Origin: Butyricicoccus faecihominis
Lineage (GTDB): Bacteria; Bacillota; Clostridia; Oscillospirales; Butyricicoccaceae
Assembly: GCF_024462775.1 (NCBI RefSeq)
Contig: NZ_JANGCE010000002.1
Location: 1 to 64,000 of the forward strand
Direction: 5' to 3'
Length of the DNA: 64,000 bases
Below are positions 17,426 through 26,368 of this stretch, piece after piece. Both the position numbers and the translations under genes were made by a program. The notes below the pieces were generated by a model, which was not told where the DNA came from, did no database searches, and saw only the letters and a list, made by a program, of their open reading frames with translations. Within the stretch, counting starts at the first letter, position 1. Each line of letters starts with the position of its first letter.

Positions 17426-18817
17426 TTAATATGCCAGTTTCTTGGCGAGGTAATGGGTCAGGTCGTCGATTTTAACGCGCTCCTGCTCCATGCTGTCGCG
17501 GTCGCGCACGGTCACGCAGTTATCCTCAGCGGTCTCAAAATCGACCGTGACGCAGTACGGCGTGCCGATCTCGTCCTCGCGGCGGTAACGCTTGCCGATC
17601 GATCCGGCGTCGTCAAAGTCGACGTTCCACTTCTGGGCCAGCTTTTCCCAGACAGGCTGGGCCTGCTCGGACAGCTTCTTGGAAAGCGGCAGTACGGCGG
17701 CCTTAAACGGTGCGAGCGCCGGATGCAGGCGCAGCACGGTGCGGATATCGTCCTTGCCGTTCTTATCCTGACCGACGACCTCCTCGTCGTACGCTTCGCA
17801 CAGGAACGCGAGAGCGACGCGGTCGGCGCCGAGCGAAGGCTCGATCACGTACGGGATATACTTCTCGTTCGCTTCCTGATCGAAGTATTCCATGGATACG
17901 CCCGAGGTGTTCTGGTGCTGGGTCAGGTCAAAGTCGGTACGGTCCGCAATACCCCACAGCTCGCCCCAGCCGAACGGGAACATAAACTCGATATCGGTGG
18001 TGGCGTTGGAGTAGTGGGAAAGCTCCTCCGGGTCGTGATCGCGCAGGCGCAGGTTCTCATCCTTCATGCCCAGCGAGAGCAGCCAGTTGTGGCAGTAATC
18101 CTTCCAGTACTTAAACCATTCAAGGTCGGTACCGGGCTTGCAGAAAAACTCCAGCTCCATCTGCTCGAACTCGCGGGTACGGAACGTGAAGTTGCCGGGG
18201 GTGATCTCGTTGCGGAAAGACTTGCCCACCTGACCTACGCCGAACGGAATCTTTCTGCGCGTGGTGCGCTGAATGTTCTGGAAGTTGACGAAAATGCCCT
18301 GCGCGGTCTCCGGGCGCAGGTAGATTTCGTTCTTGGCGTTTTCGGTAACGCCCTGAAAGGTTTTAAACATCAGGTTGAACTGACGGATATCGGTAAAGTT
18401 ATGGCCGCCGCAGTTCGGGCACGCGATCTGGTGCTCGTTGATGTAGTCGAGCATCTTTTGGTTGGACCAGCCGGCCGGGTTTTCGCCGGTCGTATCTTCA
18501 ATCAGTTGATCGGCGCGGTGGCGGGTCTTGCAGTCCTTGCAATCCATCAGCGGATCGGAAAAGCCGCCCACGTGACCCGAAGCGACCCAAGCAGTCGGGT
18601 TCATCAGGATAGCCGCGTCCAAACCGACGTTATACGGCGATTCCTGCACGAACTTCTTTCGCCATGCGGCCTTGACGTTGTTTTTAAATTCCACGCCAAG
18701 GGGGCCGTAGTCCCAAGTGTTTGCGAGGCCGCCGTAAATCTCGCTGCCCGCGTACACAAAACCGCGACCCTTGCAAAGTGCGACGATCTTTTCCATGGTC
18801 TTTTCGCTGTTATTCAT
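17426..18817 (-). CDS. glyQS: Glycine--tRNA ligase, homodimeric type
   Basis: This 463-residue class II synthetase charges tRNA-Gly. The eukaryote-like homodimeric form is shown by the N-terminal [16 protein letters not shown], the zinc-like Cys pair CPNCGGHNF, motif 2 around [19 protein letters not shown] (key Arg and Glu) and motif 3 in [12 protein letters not shown]. The ATG at 18817 is preferred to one two codons earlier because it leaves 7 bases after AAGGAG rather than 2. No T-box leader was seen; the transcript probably begins about 70 bases upstream at the promoter 18894-18922. Confidence 0.95.
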   Translation of the reverse strand: MNNSEKTMEKIVALCKGRGFVYAGSEIYGGLANTWDYGPLGVEFKNNVKAAWRKKFVQESPYNVGLDAAILMNPTAWVASGHVGGFSDPLMDCKDCKTRHRADQLIEDTTGENPAGWSNQKMLDYINEHQIACPNCGGHNFTDIRQFNLMFKTFQGVTENAKNEIYLRPETAQGIFVNFQNIQRTTRRKIPFGVGQVGKSFRNEITPGNFTFRTREFEQMELEFFCKPGTDLEWFKYWKDYCHNWLLSLGMKDENLRLRDHDPEELSHYSNATTDIEFMFPFGWGELWGIADRTDFDLTQHQNTSGVSMEYFDQEANEKYIPYVIEPSLGADRVALAFLCEAYDEEVVGQDKNGKDDIRTVLRLHPALAPFKAAVLPLSKKLSEQAQPVWEKLAQKWNVDFDDAGSIGKRYRREDEIGTPYCVTVDFETAEDNCVTVRDRDSMEQERVKIDDLTHYLAKKLAY

Positions 18818-18880
18818 TATCATTCTCCTTTTGGCGCATCTGGCTGATACGCGCTTTTTTCGTCAAACTGAAAAAAATGC

Positions 18881-18909
18881 TTGACATAGACCTATTCTAC
18901 CGATATAAT
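18881..18909 (+). promoter_or_regulatory. Consensus promoter of tRNA-Ala
   Basis: TTGACA (18881-18886) and TATAAT (18904-18909) are spaced by 17 bases, a perfect consensus about 60 bases before the tRNA. It is interlocked with the leftward glyQS promoter. Confidence 0.85.
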
Positions 18910-18922
18910 TATTACTTGTCAA
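18894..18922 (-). promoter_or_regulatory. Promoter of glyQS, interlocked with the tRNA promoter
   Basis: Reading leftward, TTGACA (18922-18917) and TAGAAT (18899-18894) are spaced by 17 bases. The two -10 boxes lie between the two -35 boxes, so polymerases bound to the two promoters would exclude each other. Confidence 0.7.
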
Positions 18923-18970
18923 GGGACTACGGCAGACTTCCCCAAAAACTCCTTTGATTCACTTGAATAT

Positions 18971-19046
18971 GGGCCTGTAGCTCAGTTGGGAGAGCGTTCG
19001 GTTCGCATCCGAGAGGTCGAGAGTTCGAATCTCTTCAGGTCCACCA
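18971..19046 (+). tRNA. tRNA-Ala (anticodon CGC)
   Basis: A complete 76-base cloverleaf can be drawn. The acceptor GGGCCTG / CAGGTCC contains the G3-U70 pair that marks alanine tRNAs. The anticodon loop is TTCGCAT, the T-arm is GAGAG-TTCGAAT-CTCTT, and CCA is encoded. It reads GCG codons, which are frequent in this genome. Confidence 0.95.
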
Positions 19047-19049
19047 AAA

Positions 19050-19079
19050 ACAGACTTGCTTCGGCAAGTCTGTTTTTTT
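19050..19079 (+). terminator. Terminator of tRNA-Ala
   Basis: ACAGACTTGC (19050-19059) and GCAAGTCTGT (19064-19073) form a hairpin with a TTCG loop followed by a run of T. It starts four bases after the CCA end. Confidence 0.92.
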
Positions 19080-19088
19080 ATTACCTTT

Positions 19089-19124
19089 AAAAGGTGCAAA
19101 TCTGCTTTGATTTGCACCTTTTTT
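19089..19124. terminator. Second intrinsic terminator
   Basis: AAAAGGTGCAAATC (19089-19102) pairs with GATTTGCACCTTTT (19109-19122) and has T- and A-runs on its two sides. It may back up the tRNA terminator and end leftward transcription from 20087. Confidence 0.85.
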
Positions 19125-19241
19125 CTATCCATGCACTTGCCGAGCTCTCGAATACAGCATTTTTGCGTAAGTTTGCCTCTCCACACGCCAATTTGCTTTT
19201 TGTTTCCGTGAAACATACAAGGCGGTATTCCTTCGGTCATG

Positions 19242-20087
19242 TTACTGCATGATCAAAAAATTGCTGGTTGCGCCGCGCTTGTTTGTAATTCGTTCAGCTT
19301 CCAGCTTAGAAACGTCAGCGTTTGGATTGCGTTGCTTTTTATCTTGGATGAGAGATTGAATGCCTGCATTGACAATCAGCGCATAGGCGGGAAAACGTTC
19401 GCATAGAAAGTACATAAGATCGTCCACTGAAGTAATAAACCTATTTAGGCGAGGCACCTGCTCCAGTAATGCGTGAATAGCCGGAGCGCAGTCTTCTAAC
19501 TCCCAATACATATCCTCACAGGTAAAGTAGGGATACGATCCGCAGTTGCCTTTTGCCGAGGCCTTTGCATAATCTTCCAGAGCATCAAAGTGTACGGTAC
19601 ATATAGAAAAATACCATTTCTCACCAACCTGCACAAACCATACGCCTGGATCGACTTCTATATAGTCTGTCTTCCTCGGCCCCCATGGTGTTAACTGCTG
19701 CGGTTTCCACGCTCCAAAGTACGAACTAAAGTGTTCCGCACCATATGCGCGGGTCTGCATAATTTCCTGCTCTAAGTCTTTTTTATCCTCTTCGGTGCAG
19801 ATGTTGAGCCGATATTGATATAGCTCATACAACAGAACAAACCGCCCATTCTCATAATCAAAGTAAAAGAATTGCCCGCCAGCGTAAGGGGTACCGTATT
19901 GAAGCGCGGTGTCCGAAACAATATTTGCGCATTTTGCTTTGTCAGCAATATAGATACCGGCATCCCGATCTGTCTCCAACTCATAAATGCCGATACCCTC
20001 GACGACTTCTTCCCACCATAGAATTTTGCCCCATTCGGCTTCGTCAAACGGGAACGGAACTGGCTGTTTTAGAATAGCTTTACTCAT
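19242..20087 (-). CDS. Protein of unknown function, 281 residues
   Basis: I do not recognise a family. The protein is soluble, rich in aromatic and acidic residues (many Trp and Tyr), with no signal peptide or membrane helix, and it ends in a basic segment. The ATG at 20087 follows a clear GGAGGT; a GTG further upstream would lie on top of that site. It is probably co-transcribed with the sigma-like gene 20 bases upstream from the promoter at 20565-20593. Base composition is more AT-rich than the genes to the left, fitting an accessory region next to tRNA-Ala. Confidence 0.6.
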   Translation of the reverse strand: MSKAILKQPVPFPFDEAEWGKILWWEEVVEGIGIYELETDRDAGIYIADKAKCANIVSDTALQYGTPYAGGQFFYFDYENGRFVLLYELYQYRLNICTEEDKKDLEQEIMQTRAYGAEHFSSYFGAWKPQQLTPWGPRKTDYIEVDPGVWFVQVGEKWYFSICTVHFDALEDYAKASAKGNCGSYPYFTCEDMYWELEDCAPAIHALLEQVPRLNRFITSVDDLMYFLCERFPAYALIVNAGIQSLIQDKKQRNPNADVSKLEAERITNKRGATSNFLIMQ

Positions 20088-20107
20088 GTTGACCTCCGCC
20101 ACCTATC

Positions 20108-20512
20108 TTACTTCATTTGCCTGCGCCAAATTTTTTCTTCAGCTTTCATTTGCTTCTGGAGAGTCTTGGCGGTATTGAAATCCACATCTTTTTGCAGGGC
20201 TTCCCAGTCGCTGTTATTTTTCGTGTTGCGGATTGCATTCATCTTCAATTTTAAGTATTCGTTCAGGATGCGCTGCAAGACAACCACTTCACCCAATTTG
20301 AGTGTGACAGAAACGTTTTTCTGGTTTTGCTCTAAATAGAATTCCTGTCTACGCATCAAGTCCTGCTTGCCTAGCGCATTATGATAAATTTGCGACGCGC
20401 GCGAGCGCGAAATGCCAAGCGTTTCAGCAATCTTAGCAAAGGTAAGCCCATCCATGGAATACAGGCTCAAAACCTTTTGCTCTTGTGGTGTTAATTCCAT
20501 ATTTATGTGCAT
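20108..20512 (-). CDS. Sigma-70 region-4-like DNA-binding protein
   Basis: This 134-residue protein has an N-terminal helix-turn-helix of sigma region 4 or LuxR type (LTPQEQKVLSLYSMDGLTFAK, with IAETLGISRSRASQIY as the recognition part, about residues 7-43). A charged helical tail follows that may form a coiled coil. No region 2 is present, so it is not a full sigma factor. Similar small proteins are common in mobile and conjugative elements of clostridia. A GGGGA site precedes the ATG by 7 bases. Confidence 0.7.
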   Translation of the reverse strand: MHINMELTPQEQKVLSLYSMDGLTFAKIAETLGISRSRASQIYHNALGKQDLMRRQEFYLEQNQKNVSVTLKLGEVVVLQRILNEYLKLKMNAIRNTKNNSDWEALQKDVDFNTAKTLQKQMKAEEKIWRRQMK

Positions 20513-20904
20513 TGTAAAATCCCCTATCTAAAAATAATTATAGATATTTATCCCTTTTCTAATTAGTGTATCATCATACTTACCATTAGTCAATACAATT
20601 ACAAACCTATAGCAAGTGACTTTGATGATAAACTATTGCAAAGAGCAGCGAAATCCAAGGGAAATATAAATTACAAAATCATTTGGGATTTTAGCTGATT
20701 CTCTGTTAAAAAGCGGGAGATTATCTTAATATACTTGCTTTTGGGACCGAGCATCTGTGTTCGTTAGGCAATATAGCGGAACCGTACTGCGATATTATAG
20801 CTAATTTGGAGAGTTTCGCGGAGACTGAGTAAATTTTGTAATGAAATCCGAGCACCAATAGCAAGTAGAAATGATGCTAGACTAAATAAGAGAGTGGTGA
20901 GTTT
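20513..20904. other. AT-rich intergenic region without a gene
   Basis: About 390 bases separate two divergent regulators. A promoter for the leftward pair is visible at 20565-20593. The rest is AT-rich with stop codons in all frames; I see no RNA structure of note. Confidence 0.5.
20565..20593 (-). promoter_or_regulatory. Promoter of the sigma-like/unknown gene pair
   Basis: Reading leftward, TTGACT (20593-20588) and TACACT (20570-20565) are spaced by 17 bases, about 50 bases upstream of the start at 20512. Confidence 0.5.
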
Positions 20905-21228
20905 ATGATTATTCCTTTTGGTGAGAACCTGCGCAAGCTACGTAATGAACGGCAACTGACACAGGCGCAATTAGCAAAGCGCGTGGGTGTTTCCGATTCC
21001 ATGATAGCTTTATATGAAACTGGAGATCGGCTGCCATCGCTATCCTCGCTAATTGACATTGCAAGAGTGTTTGGTGTTTCGACAGACTTTCTGCTTGGTG
21101 TAGATCGATTTCGTGAAGATGTTTTGGATGTATCAGGGTTAGAGCCGAAGCAGGTGAAAGCTATTAGCACCTTAGTCGATCAATACCGAGAACTGCTTGA
21201 TGAGCTGTCAAAGATGGAAGAAAATTGA
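20905..21228 (+). CDS. XRE-family transcriptional regulator
   Basis: This 107-residue protein has an N-terminal Cro/C1 helix-turn-helix (residues about 5-62: ENLRKLRNERQLTQAQLAKRV, recognition helix VSDSMIALYETG). A C-terminal helix containing YRELLDELSKMEE may dimerise. Its DFLLGVDR segment is typical of this family. Nearby unknown genes suggest a mobile-element regulator; its target is not visible. Confidence 0.85.
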   Translation: MIIPFGENLRKLRNERQLTQAQLAKRVGVSDSMIALYETGDRLPSLSSLIDIARVFGVSTDFLLGVDRFREDVLDVSGLEPKQVKAISTLVDQYRELLDELSKMEEN

Positions 21229-21385
21229 TTTTCACATTGGTGATACGTTTCAAGGAATCATAGTAAACCTGTCGGTTATATATTTTAATGCCAGCATGTA
21301 TTAATGAAATCATCTGTGCAATGAAGTAAGGACGGATTGAAAACAGGATATTTTGGTTATTAATAAGGATTATTGGGTGATTTAG

Positions 21386-21697
21386 ATGAAGGAAGATCAA
21401 ATTTTACAGGCGTTGACCACACTCACTGAAATGGTACAGGATGTATCTACAAGAATGCAATCGGTTGAACGGACGGTTGATAAACTATCGGTCAACCAAG
21501 AAGGTGTGATTATGCCGCGGCTTGAGTTGCTATATGAGGGGCATGTTACCTTAATTCGTCAGCTTCAAGATCATGCAAGCGAAGAAGATATGCTGGATGT
21601 AAAGTCAGATATCCGGATGCATGCGGATGAAATTAAGCGAATCAATCAGGTTGTAAAGACTGTTCAGGATGACATTACAGAACTGAAAAGAGCATAA
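21386..21697 (+). CDS. Small coiled-coil protein of unknown function
   Basis: This 103-residue protein is predicted to be nearly all helix, with heptad-like patterns at residues 8-40 and 60-100, and no membrane segment or known motif. It is followed at once by a strong terminator. Such stand-alone coiled coils occur beside XRE regulators in clostridial accessory DNA. The frame is well formed, but the ribosome binding site is weak. Confidence 0.55.
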   Translation: MKEDQILQALTTLTEMVQDVSTRMQSVERTVDKLSVNQEGVIMPRLELLYEGHVTLIRQLQDHASEEDMLDVKSDIRMHADEIKRINQVVKTVQDDITELKRA

Positions 21698-21700
21698 TGT

Positions 21701-21731
21701 AAAAGCCCATTCCGACACGGAATGGGCTTTT
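21701..21731. terminator. Bidirectional intrinsic terminator
   Basis: AAAAGCCCATTCCG (21701-21714) and CGGAATGGGCTTTT (21718-21731) form a 14-bp stem with a 3-base loop. It lies between the coiled-coil gene and the end of the leftward GRE cluster and can end both. Confidence 0.92.
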
Positions 21732-21796
21732 ATTTATATGGTAGCAAATTTTTTCACCCGAAACATGAAAGTCCTATCCATACGCTTTGCATTCGC

Positions 21797-22312
21797 TTAT
21801 CTCATGCATTCTTTGGAGGGGGCATCTGAGGGCGCTTTGCTCGCGGCTTGGCTGCTTTCCGAAAGCGGCTCAATGTTATCTTCTATCTTCTGTATTTGCT
21901 TCAGCCGCACCTCGTGTCTTCCATATTCATACGTGCTGTCCAGAAAGCTGTCTACAATCAAAAGAGCCAATTCCTTTCCTACCACGCGTTCCCCAAGTGC
22001 CAGCATGTTGGCATTGTTGTGCTTGCGCGAGCTAGCGGCGGAGTAAGCATCGCTGCAGGTACCGCAGCGAATGCCTTTCACCTTATTGGCTGCAATCCCC
22101 ATGCCGATCCCCGTACCGCAGAACAGGATTCCTAAGCTGCATTCACGCCCCGCCACTGCCCTTGCCGCTTTCCATGCATATTCCGGGTAGTTACAGCAGT
22201 CACTGCTATCAGTCCCATAGTCCTTCCATGGCTCTCCTCTGGCATTCAGATGCTCTTTAACCACATTTTTGAGTTCCAATCCCACGTGGTCGCTCGCGAG
22301 TGCAATCATCAT
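21797..22312 (-). CDS. RpiB/LacAB-family sugar-phosphate isomerase
   Basis: This 171-residue protein has the RpiB fold signatures: ASDHVG at residues 6-11, the catalytic Cys65 in FCGTGIGMGIAANK, and RKHNNANMLALG (His98). RpiB interconverts ribose-5- and ribulose-5-phosphate; relatives act on allose, galactose or tetrulose phosphates. It is about 20 residues longer than usual, with an added Ser/Ala-rich tail. It is the last gene of the GRE cluster. No kinase is encoded in the cluster, so its phosphorylated substrate must be made elsewhere. Confidence 0.85.
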   Translation of the reverse strand: MMIALASDHVGLELKNVVKEHLNARGEPWKDYGTDSSDCCNYPEYAWKAARAVAGRECSLGILFCGTGIGMGIAANKVKGIRCGTCSDAYSAASSRKHNNANMLALGERVVGKELALLIVDSFLDSTYEYGRHEVRLKQIQKIEDNIEPLSESSQAASKAPSDAPSKECMR

Positions 22313-22400
22313 TTTTCACCTCTTGTTTCGCGTACGGGTCATGTCATCAATTCGCGATACACCGCCCACCTTTGAGGCTCAAACGGCTGTTTATCGCAGC

Positions 22401-23837
22401 TCACTGAAAAGTTCTGCGGAGAACAATCGTCTTGAGCTGGCTCATTTCCTCCAACGTATGTTTTCCCCCTTCACGGCCCAGTCCGCTCATCTTGTAGCCG
22501 CCAAAAGGCTGGTCAAAAGTTCGGTAGTTACCAGTGCCGCCAATAATGCAGGCGCCAGCTTCCATACCCCGCGCTACTTGAAACAGCTTTTGCAGGTCTG
22601 CACCGATTACTCCGGAAGATAGGCCGTATTTTGTGTGGTTAGCAATTAAAATGGCTTGCTCTACTGTATCGAATCCAATAACCGGCCACACAGGTCCAAA
22701 CACTTCCATATCACCAGCGATATCCATCTCTGGCGTGACCTCCGTAAGAATCGTAGGTTGTATATACGCATTCTCCCGTTTGCCTCCGCATAGCAGCTTG
22801 GCTCCCTGTTTCATCGTCCTGTATATCTGCTTCTCCACCTCTTCAGCCGCCTTAACCGATACCAACGGCCCTAAGTCGACTGAGCGGTCAAATGGATCTC
22901 CATACCGTAGCTGACCCACTGCCGCAGCCAGCCGTTCTGTAAATGCTTCTCGTATGGAATTTTGAATCAAAAACCGCTTGCTTGCGCTGCACACTTGTCC
23001 ACTGTTTAACATACGGCCAAACATGGTTTGTTCGACAGCCCATTCCAGATCTGCGTCTTCTAAAATTATCAGGGCGTCATTTCCGCCCAGTTCCAACATA
23101 ACCGGATGCAGATACTCTGCACTATTTTTGGCGATCTGTGCGCCGACCTCGGTGCTTCCAGTCATACTCACGGCGCTTAGTCGGTCGTCTCCCGTCAGCC
23201 AATTTCCAATTTTTGCACCGCTCCCCGTTATGATCTGAATTGCATTGGCCGGCACACCGCATTCTCGCATTAGTTGCGTCAACCGAATGTCGCATAACGG
23301 CGTCTCCGATGAAGGTTTCACGATCGCTGCGTTACCCATCAGCAGGGCCGGGACAACCTTCATTGCAAAAAGATCCACCGGAAAATTATATGGCAGGATA
23401 CAGGCAACGACACCTAAAGGTTCCCGTACAGTAAACGTCAGATCACCAACAAAATTATCCCAATTACCGGAAGGGAATGTCTCGCCGCCAAGGTTACGCA
23501 CAATATCACAATATTGGCCAGTGATTTTGGCAGCATTTCGCACCTCGGTTTCCGATTGCTCCAGCGTTTTACCTTGCTCCGCCGATTCCAGTTCACTGAT
23601 ACTCTTTTGTTCCTCCATCAGGCGCTTTTGAAACCTTCGCATAATGTCTATTCGTTTCGCAAGTGGAGTTGCCGACCATTGACCAAATCCTTTTTGCGCA
23701 CAGGTAATCGCTTCGTCCACATCTTCCCTCGACGCTGCCGGGACAGTATCCAATACTTGCATTGAGGAGGGACTATAAACCGACAGCTTCTCTCCGCCTC
23801 GCGCTTCTGTTTCCCGTTCTCCAATCAGCATTTTCAT
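22401..23837 (-). CDS. NAD(P)-dependent aldehyde dehydrogenase
   Basis: This 478-residue aldehyde dehydrogenase oxidises an aldehyde to a carboxylic acid. The catalytic Cys283 (GQVCSASKR), the general base Glu249 (LELGGND) and Asn151 (PYNFP) are all present. That points to hydrolytic dehydrogenases such as succinate-semialdehyde, lactaldehyde or glycolaldehyde types, not to CoA-acylating ones. The ATG at 23837 follows GGAGGT by 7 bases. It lies 14 bases after the permease gene. In this operon it is the natural acceptor of an aldehyde released by the glycyl radical dehydratase. Confidence 0.88.
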   Translation of the reverse strand: MKMLIGERETEARGGEKLSVYSPSSMQVLDTVPAASREDVDEAITCAQKGFGQWSATPLAKRIDIMRRFQKRLMEEQKSISELESAEQGKTLEQSETEVRNAAKITGQYCDIVRNLGGETFPSGNWDNFVGDLTFTVREPLGVVACILPYNFPVDLFAMKVVPALLMGNAAIVKPSSETPLCDIRLTQLMRECGVPANAIQIITGSGAKIGNWLTGDDRLSAVSMTGSTEVGAQIAKNSAEYLHPVMLELGGNDALIILEDADLEWAVEQTMFGRMLNSGQVCSASKRFLIQNSIREAFTERLAAAVGQLRYGDPFDRSVDLGPLVSVKAAEEVEKQIYRTMKQGAKLLCGGKRENAYIQPTILTEVTPEMDIAGDMEVFGPVWPVIGFDTVEQAILIANHTKYGLSSGVIGADLQKLFQVARGMEAGACIIGGTGNYRTFDQPFGGYKMSGLGREGGKHTLEEMSQLKTIVLRRTFQ

Positions 23838-23850
23838 AGCATTGACCTCC

Positions 23851-24816
23851 TCAAGATTTAACCGCGCGTACACCGGTTCTACGTCTCTTGCCCAGTTTAT
23901 CAATAGCGACGGCAACGACCAAAACCACACCCTTAATGACCATTTGATAAAATTCACTGATACCTAGAATGATCATACCGTTTGATAGAACGCCCATAAT
24001 GAACGCACCAGCAAGTACACCGGACAACTTGCCCTCCCCGCCGGTCACACTAACGCCGCCCAGAAATACTGCAGTGATGACATCCATTTCTCCCTGCATG
24101 CCTGTAGTCGGCTGTCCAGAGTTCATACGGGAGAGCATGACCACGGCTGCTATCGACGCAAGAAAACCGCTGACGATGTAAGTCGACATTTTAATCCAGT
24201 CCGTATTGACGCCGGCTAAACGTGTTGCTTCCTCATTACCGCCTGCAGCGTAGATATAGCGGCCGTATCTGGTCTTATTGAGAACGAATCCGCCGATCAC
24301 AAAGATGACGGACATAATGATAAGCGGTACTGGAACAATTCCGATATATCCCTGTCCCCAAACACGAAAACTGTCTGGCAAACCATAGATTGGCAATCCG
24401 TTCGAAATGATATAAGCAATGCCTCGGTCAATCGTCATAAGCGCCAGAGTGCCCACCATAGGCGGCATTTGCAGTTTGACAACAAAAATACCGGCGAATA
24501 CACCTGAAATTGTGCCGATCAGCACTGCTATAAGCACTGCAAATAATGGCGGCATGCCCACTTTGACAATGAAGTTTGCGGCCAATACACTGACTAGCCC
24601 CAGTAACGAACCGACCGATATGTCTATTCCACCTGTCAAAATGACAAAAGTCATGCCTACCGCCATTATTCCATAGACTGCTACCTGCTTACCAATGTTC
24701 AATAGGTTTTCTACCTTAAAAAACGCAGGCGACAACAGACTGAACATCAACATCAGCCCCAGAAGCACCACCCAAATCAAAAAATCGTGAGCGGATGCAA
24801 ATTGTTTCTTTTTCAT
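23851..24816 (-). CDS. Ribose-type ABC transporter permease
   Basis: This 321-residue protein of the BPD_transp_2 (RbsC-like) family has about eight to ten hydrophobic helices. GGIDISVGSLLGLVSVLAAN (near residue 63) and GGVSVTGGEGKLSGVLAG (near 255) are the conserved family blocks. It forms the channel of the pentose/polyol-type importer. Its ATG overlaps the stop of the ATPase gene by four bases. Confidence 0.9.
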   Translation of the reverse strand: MKKKQFASAHDFLIWVVLLGLMLMFSLLSPAFFKVENLLNIGKQVAVYGIMAVGMTFVILTGGIDISVGSLLGLVSVLAANFIVKVGMPPLFAVLIAVLIGTISGVFAGIFVVKLQMPPMVGTLALMTIDRGIAYIISNGLPIYGLPDSFRVWGQGYIGIVPVPLIIMSVIFVIGGFVLNKTRYGRYIYAAGGNEEATRLAGVNTDWIKMSTYIVSGFLASIAAVVMLSRMNSGQPTTGMQGEMDVITAVFLGGVSVTGGEGKLSGVLAGAFIMGVLSNGMIILGISEFYQMVIKGVVLVVAVAIDKLGKRRRTGVRAVKS

Positions 24817-26327
24817 ATGCTTCCCTCCTGTTTTGCGTCACGTGATGCGCATTCCAGTATTTTGTCCTGCGTCGCCTCGCCCCTTAGGAACTCTCCGGTA
24901 AGGCTGCCTTCATGCATTACCACAATGCGGTCCGACATTCCCAAAAGCTCGGGCATCTCTGATGAAATCATGACCAGTGCGATACCACTCTCCAACAATC
25001 GGTTCATCAGTTTATAGATTTCCTGCTTGGCTCCTACGTCGATTCCACGAGTGGGCTCATCCAGAATCAGTACCTTCGGCTCTGTGGCCAGCCATTTGGC
25101 TAATACCACCTTTTGCTGGTTCCCGCCCGACAGGTTACGCACCAACTGTTCCGGTCCGGGCGTCTTAATGGATAATTTTTCGATATATTCGTCTACAACT
25201 TTTCGCTCCGCTTTATCACGTATTACCACGTTTTTGCAGCTGCAAATCATTTTAAGACACGCCAACGTGACATTTTCACGAATACTCTGCCCCAACACCA
25301 ACCCTTGCTGTTTGCGATCCTCCGTTACCAATGCAATACCGTTTTGTATGGCATCTTTGGGCGAGCGGATATATATTTCCTTGCCATTCAAAAGCAACTG
25401 CCCGGATATGATGGGATCTGCGCCAAATACAGCGCGTGCTAATTCGGTTCTGCCGGCACCAATCAACCCCGCTATACCCAGAATCTCTCCGCTGCGAACC
25501 TCCAAGTCAATATCCTGCAAATATGCGGTTCGTAATTTTCTAATTTGTAGTACCGCAGCGGCCGGATTGGCGCTATGTGCAGGAAACTGATCCGACAGAT
25601 CACGCCCCACCATCAGTGAAATTAGTTGGCGACGGTCAATCTCTGAAGTTTGTCGTGTTGCCACGTGCGTGCCATCTCGTAGCACCGTGACACGGTCGGA
25701 AATGCGGAACACCTCCTCCAGACGGTGCGAGATATAGATAATTGTCACACCCCGTTCTTTCAGGCGCTTTACTAATGCGAGAAGCACTTCCACCTCATCC
25801 TGTACCAGTGGCGCAGTGGGCTCATCCATAATCAAAAAGCGTACATTCTGGCGCACCGCCTTCGCTATTTCGACCAGCTGCATACTGGCGACCGACAGTT
25901 CCTTCACTGACATCTCCGGATCAATGGATACCCCCAGCATATCAAGCAGTTCCCTTGCCTTTTGAATCATCGCACGTTTATCGATCACAATGCCATGATG
26001 CAGCTCACTTCCCAAAAAGATATTCTCATAGACTGCAAGATAGGGAACCAACGTAAACTCCTGATAGATAACGCCAAAGCCTAAACTTTGTGATAATTGA
26101 GGGGTTAGTTTGTGATACGTTTTTCCCTCGAGGCATACCTCACCTGAAGTCGGCGCATGTGCACCCGATAACACTTTGATAAGCGTGGATTTCCCCGCGC
26201 CGTTTTCACCGACCAGCGCGTGGACTTCTCCCTGCTCGAATTGCAGAGAGATATCGTCCAAGGCGATGACGCCAGGAAATTCCTTGCGGATATGCTTTAA
26301 CTCCAGAATGGTGCGGTTTCCGTTCAT
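24813..26327 (-). CDS. Ribose-type ABC transporter ATP-binding protein with two ATPase domains
   Basis: This 504-residue RbsA/MglA-type protein has two ABC domains. The first has Walker A GENGAGKST and the degenerate signature of this family; the second has LSGGNQQKVVLAKWLA and VLILDEPTRGIDVGAK. It powers import with the RbsC-like permease. The start at 26327 is chosen because GGAGGG lies 7 bases upstream; the ATG five codons earlier is part of that site. Confidence 0.92.
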   Translation of the reverse strand: MNGNRTILELKHIRKEFPGVIALDDISLQFEQGEVHALVGENGAGKSTLIKVLSGAHAPTSGEVCLEGKTYHKLTPQLSQSLGFGVIYQEFTLVPYLAVYENIFLGSELHHGIVIDKRAMIQKARELLDMLGVSIDPEMSVKELSVASMQLVEIAKAVRQNVRFLIMDEPTAPLVQDEVEVLLALVKRLKERGVTIIYISHRLEEVFRISDRVTVLRDGTHVATRQTSEIDRRQLISLMVGRDLSDQFPAHSANPAAAVLQIRKLRTAYLQDIDLEVRSGEILGIAGLIGAGRTELARAVFGADPIISGQLLLNGKEIYIRSPKDAIQNGIALVTEDRKQQGLVLGQSIRENVTLACLKMICSCKNVVIRDKAERKVVDEYIEKLSIKTPGPEQLVRNLSGGNQQKVVLAKWLATEPKVLILDEPTRGIDVGAKQEIYKLMNRLLESGIALVMISSEMPELLGMSDRIVVMHEGSLTGEFLRGEATQDKILECASRDAKQEGSI

Positions 26328-26368
26328 CGCTTTTCCCTCCATGTCAGTGTCCGCGGCGCGGTGCGTAT

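Noticed and set aside
18818-18960. T-box leader for glyQS
   Set aside because: The promoter lies about 70 bases from the start, leaving no room for a T-box, and no specifier or anti-terminator structure is seen.
18959-19240. Leftward open frame of 93 codons ending in EEIRTLDLSDANRTL
   Set aside because: It runs antisense through tRNA-Ala and its terminators. The apparent motif is the well-known artefact of translating a tRNA gene backwards.
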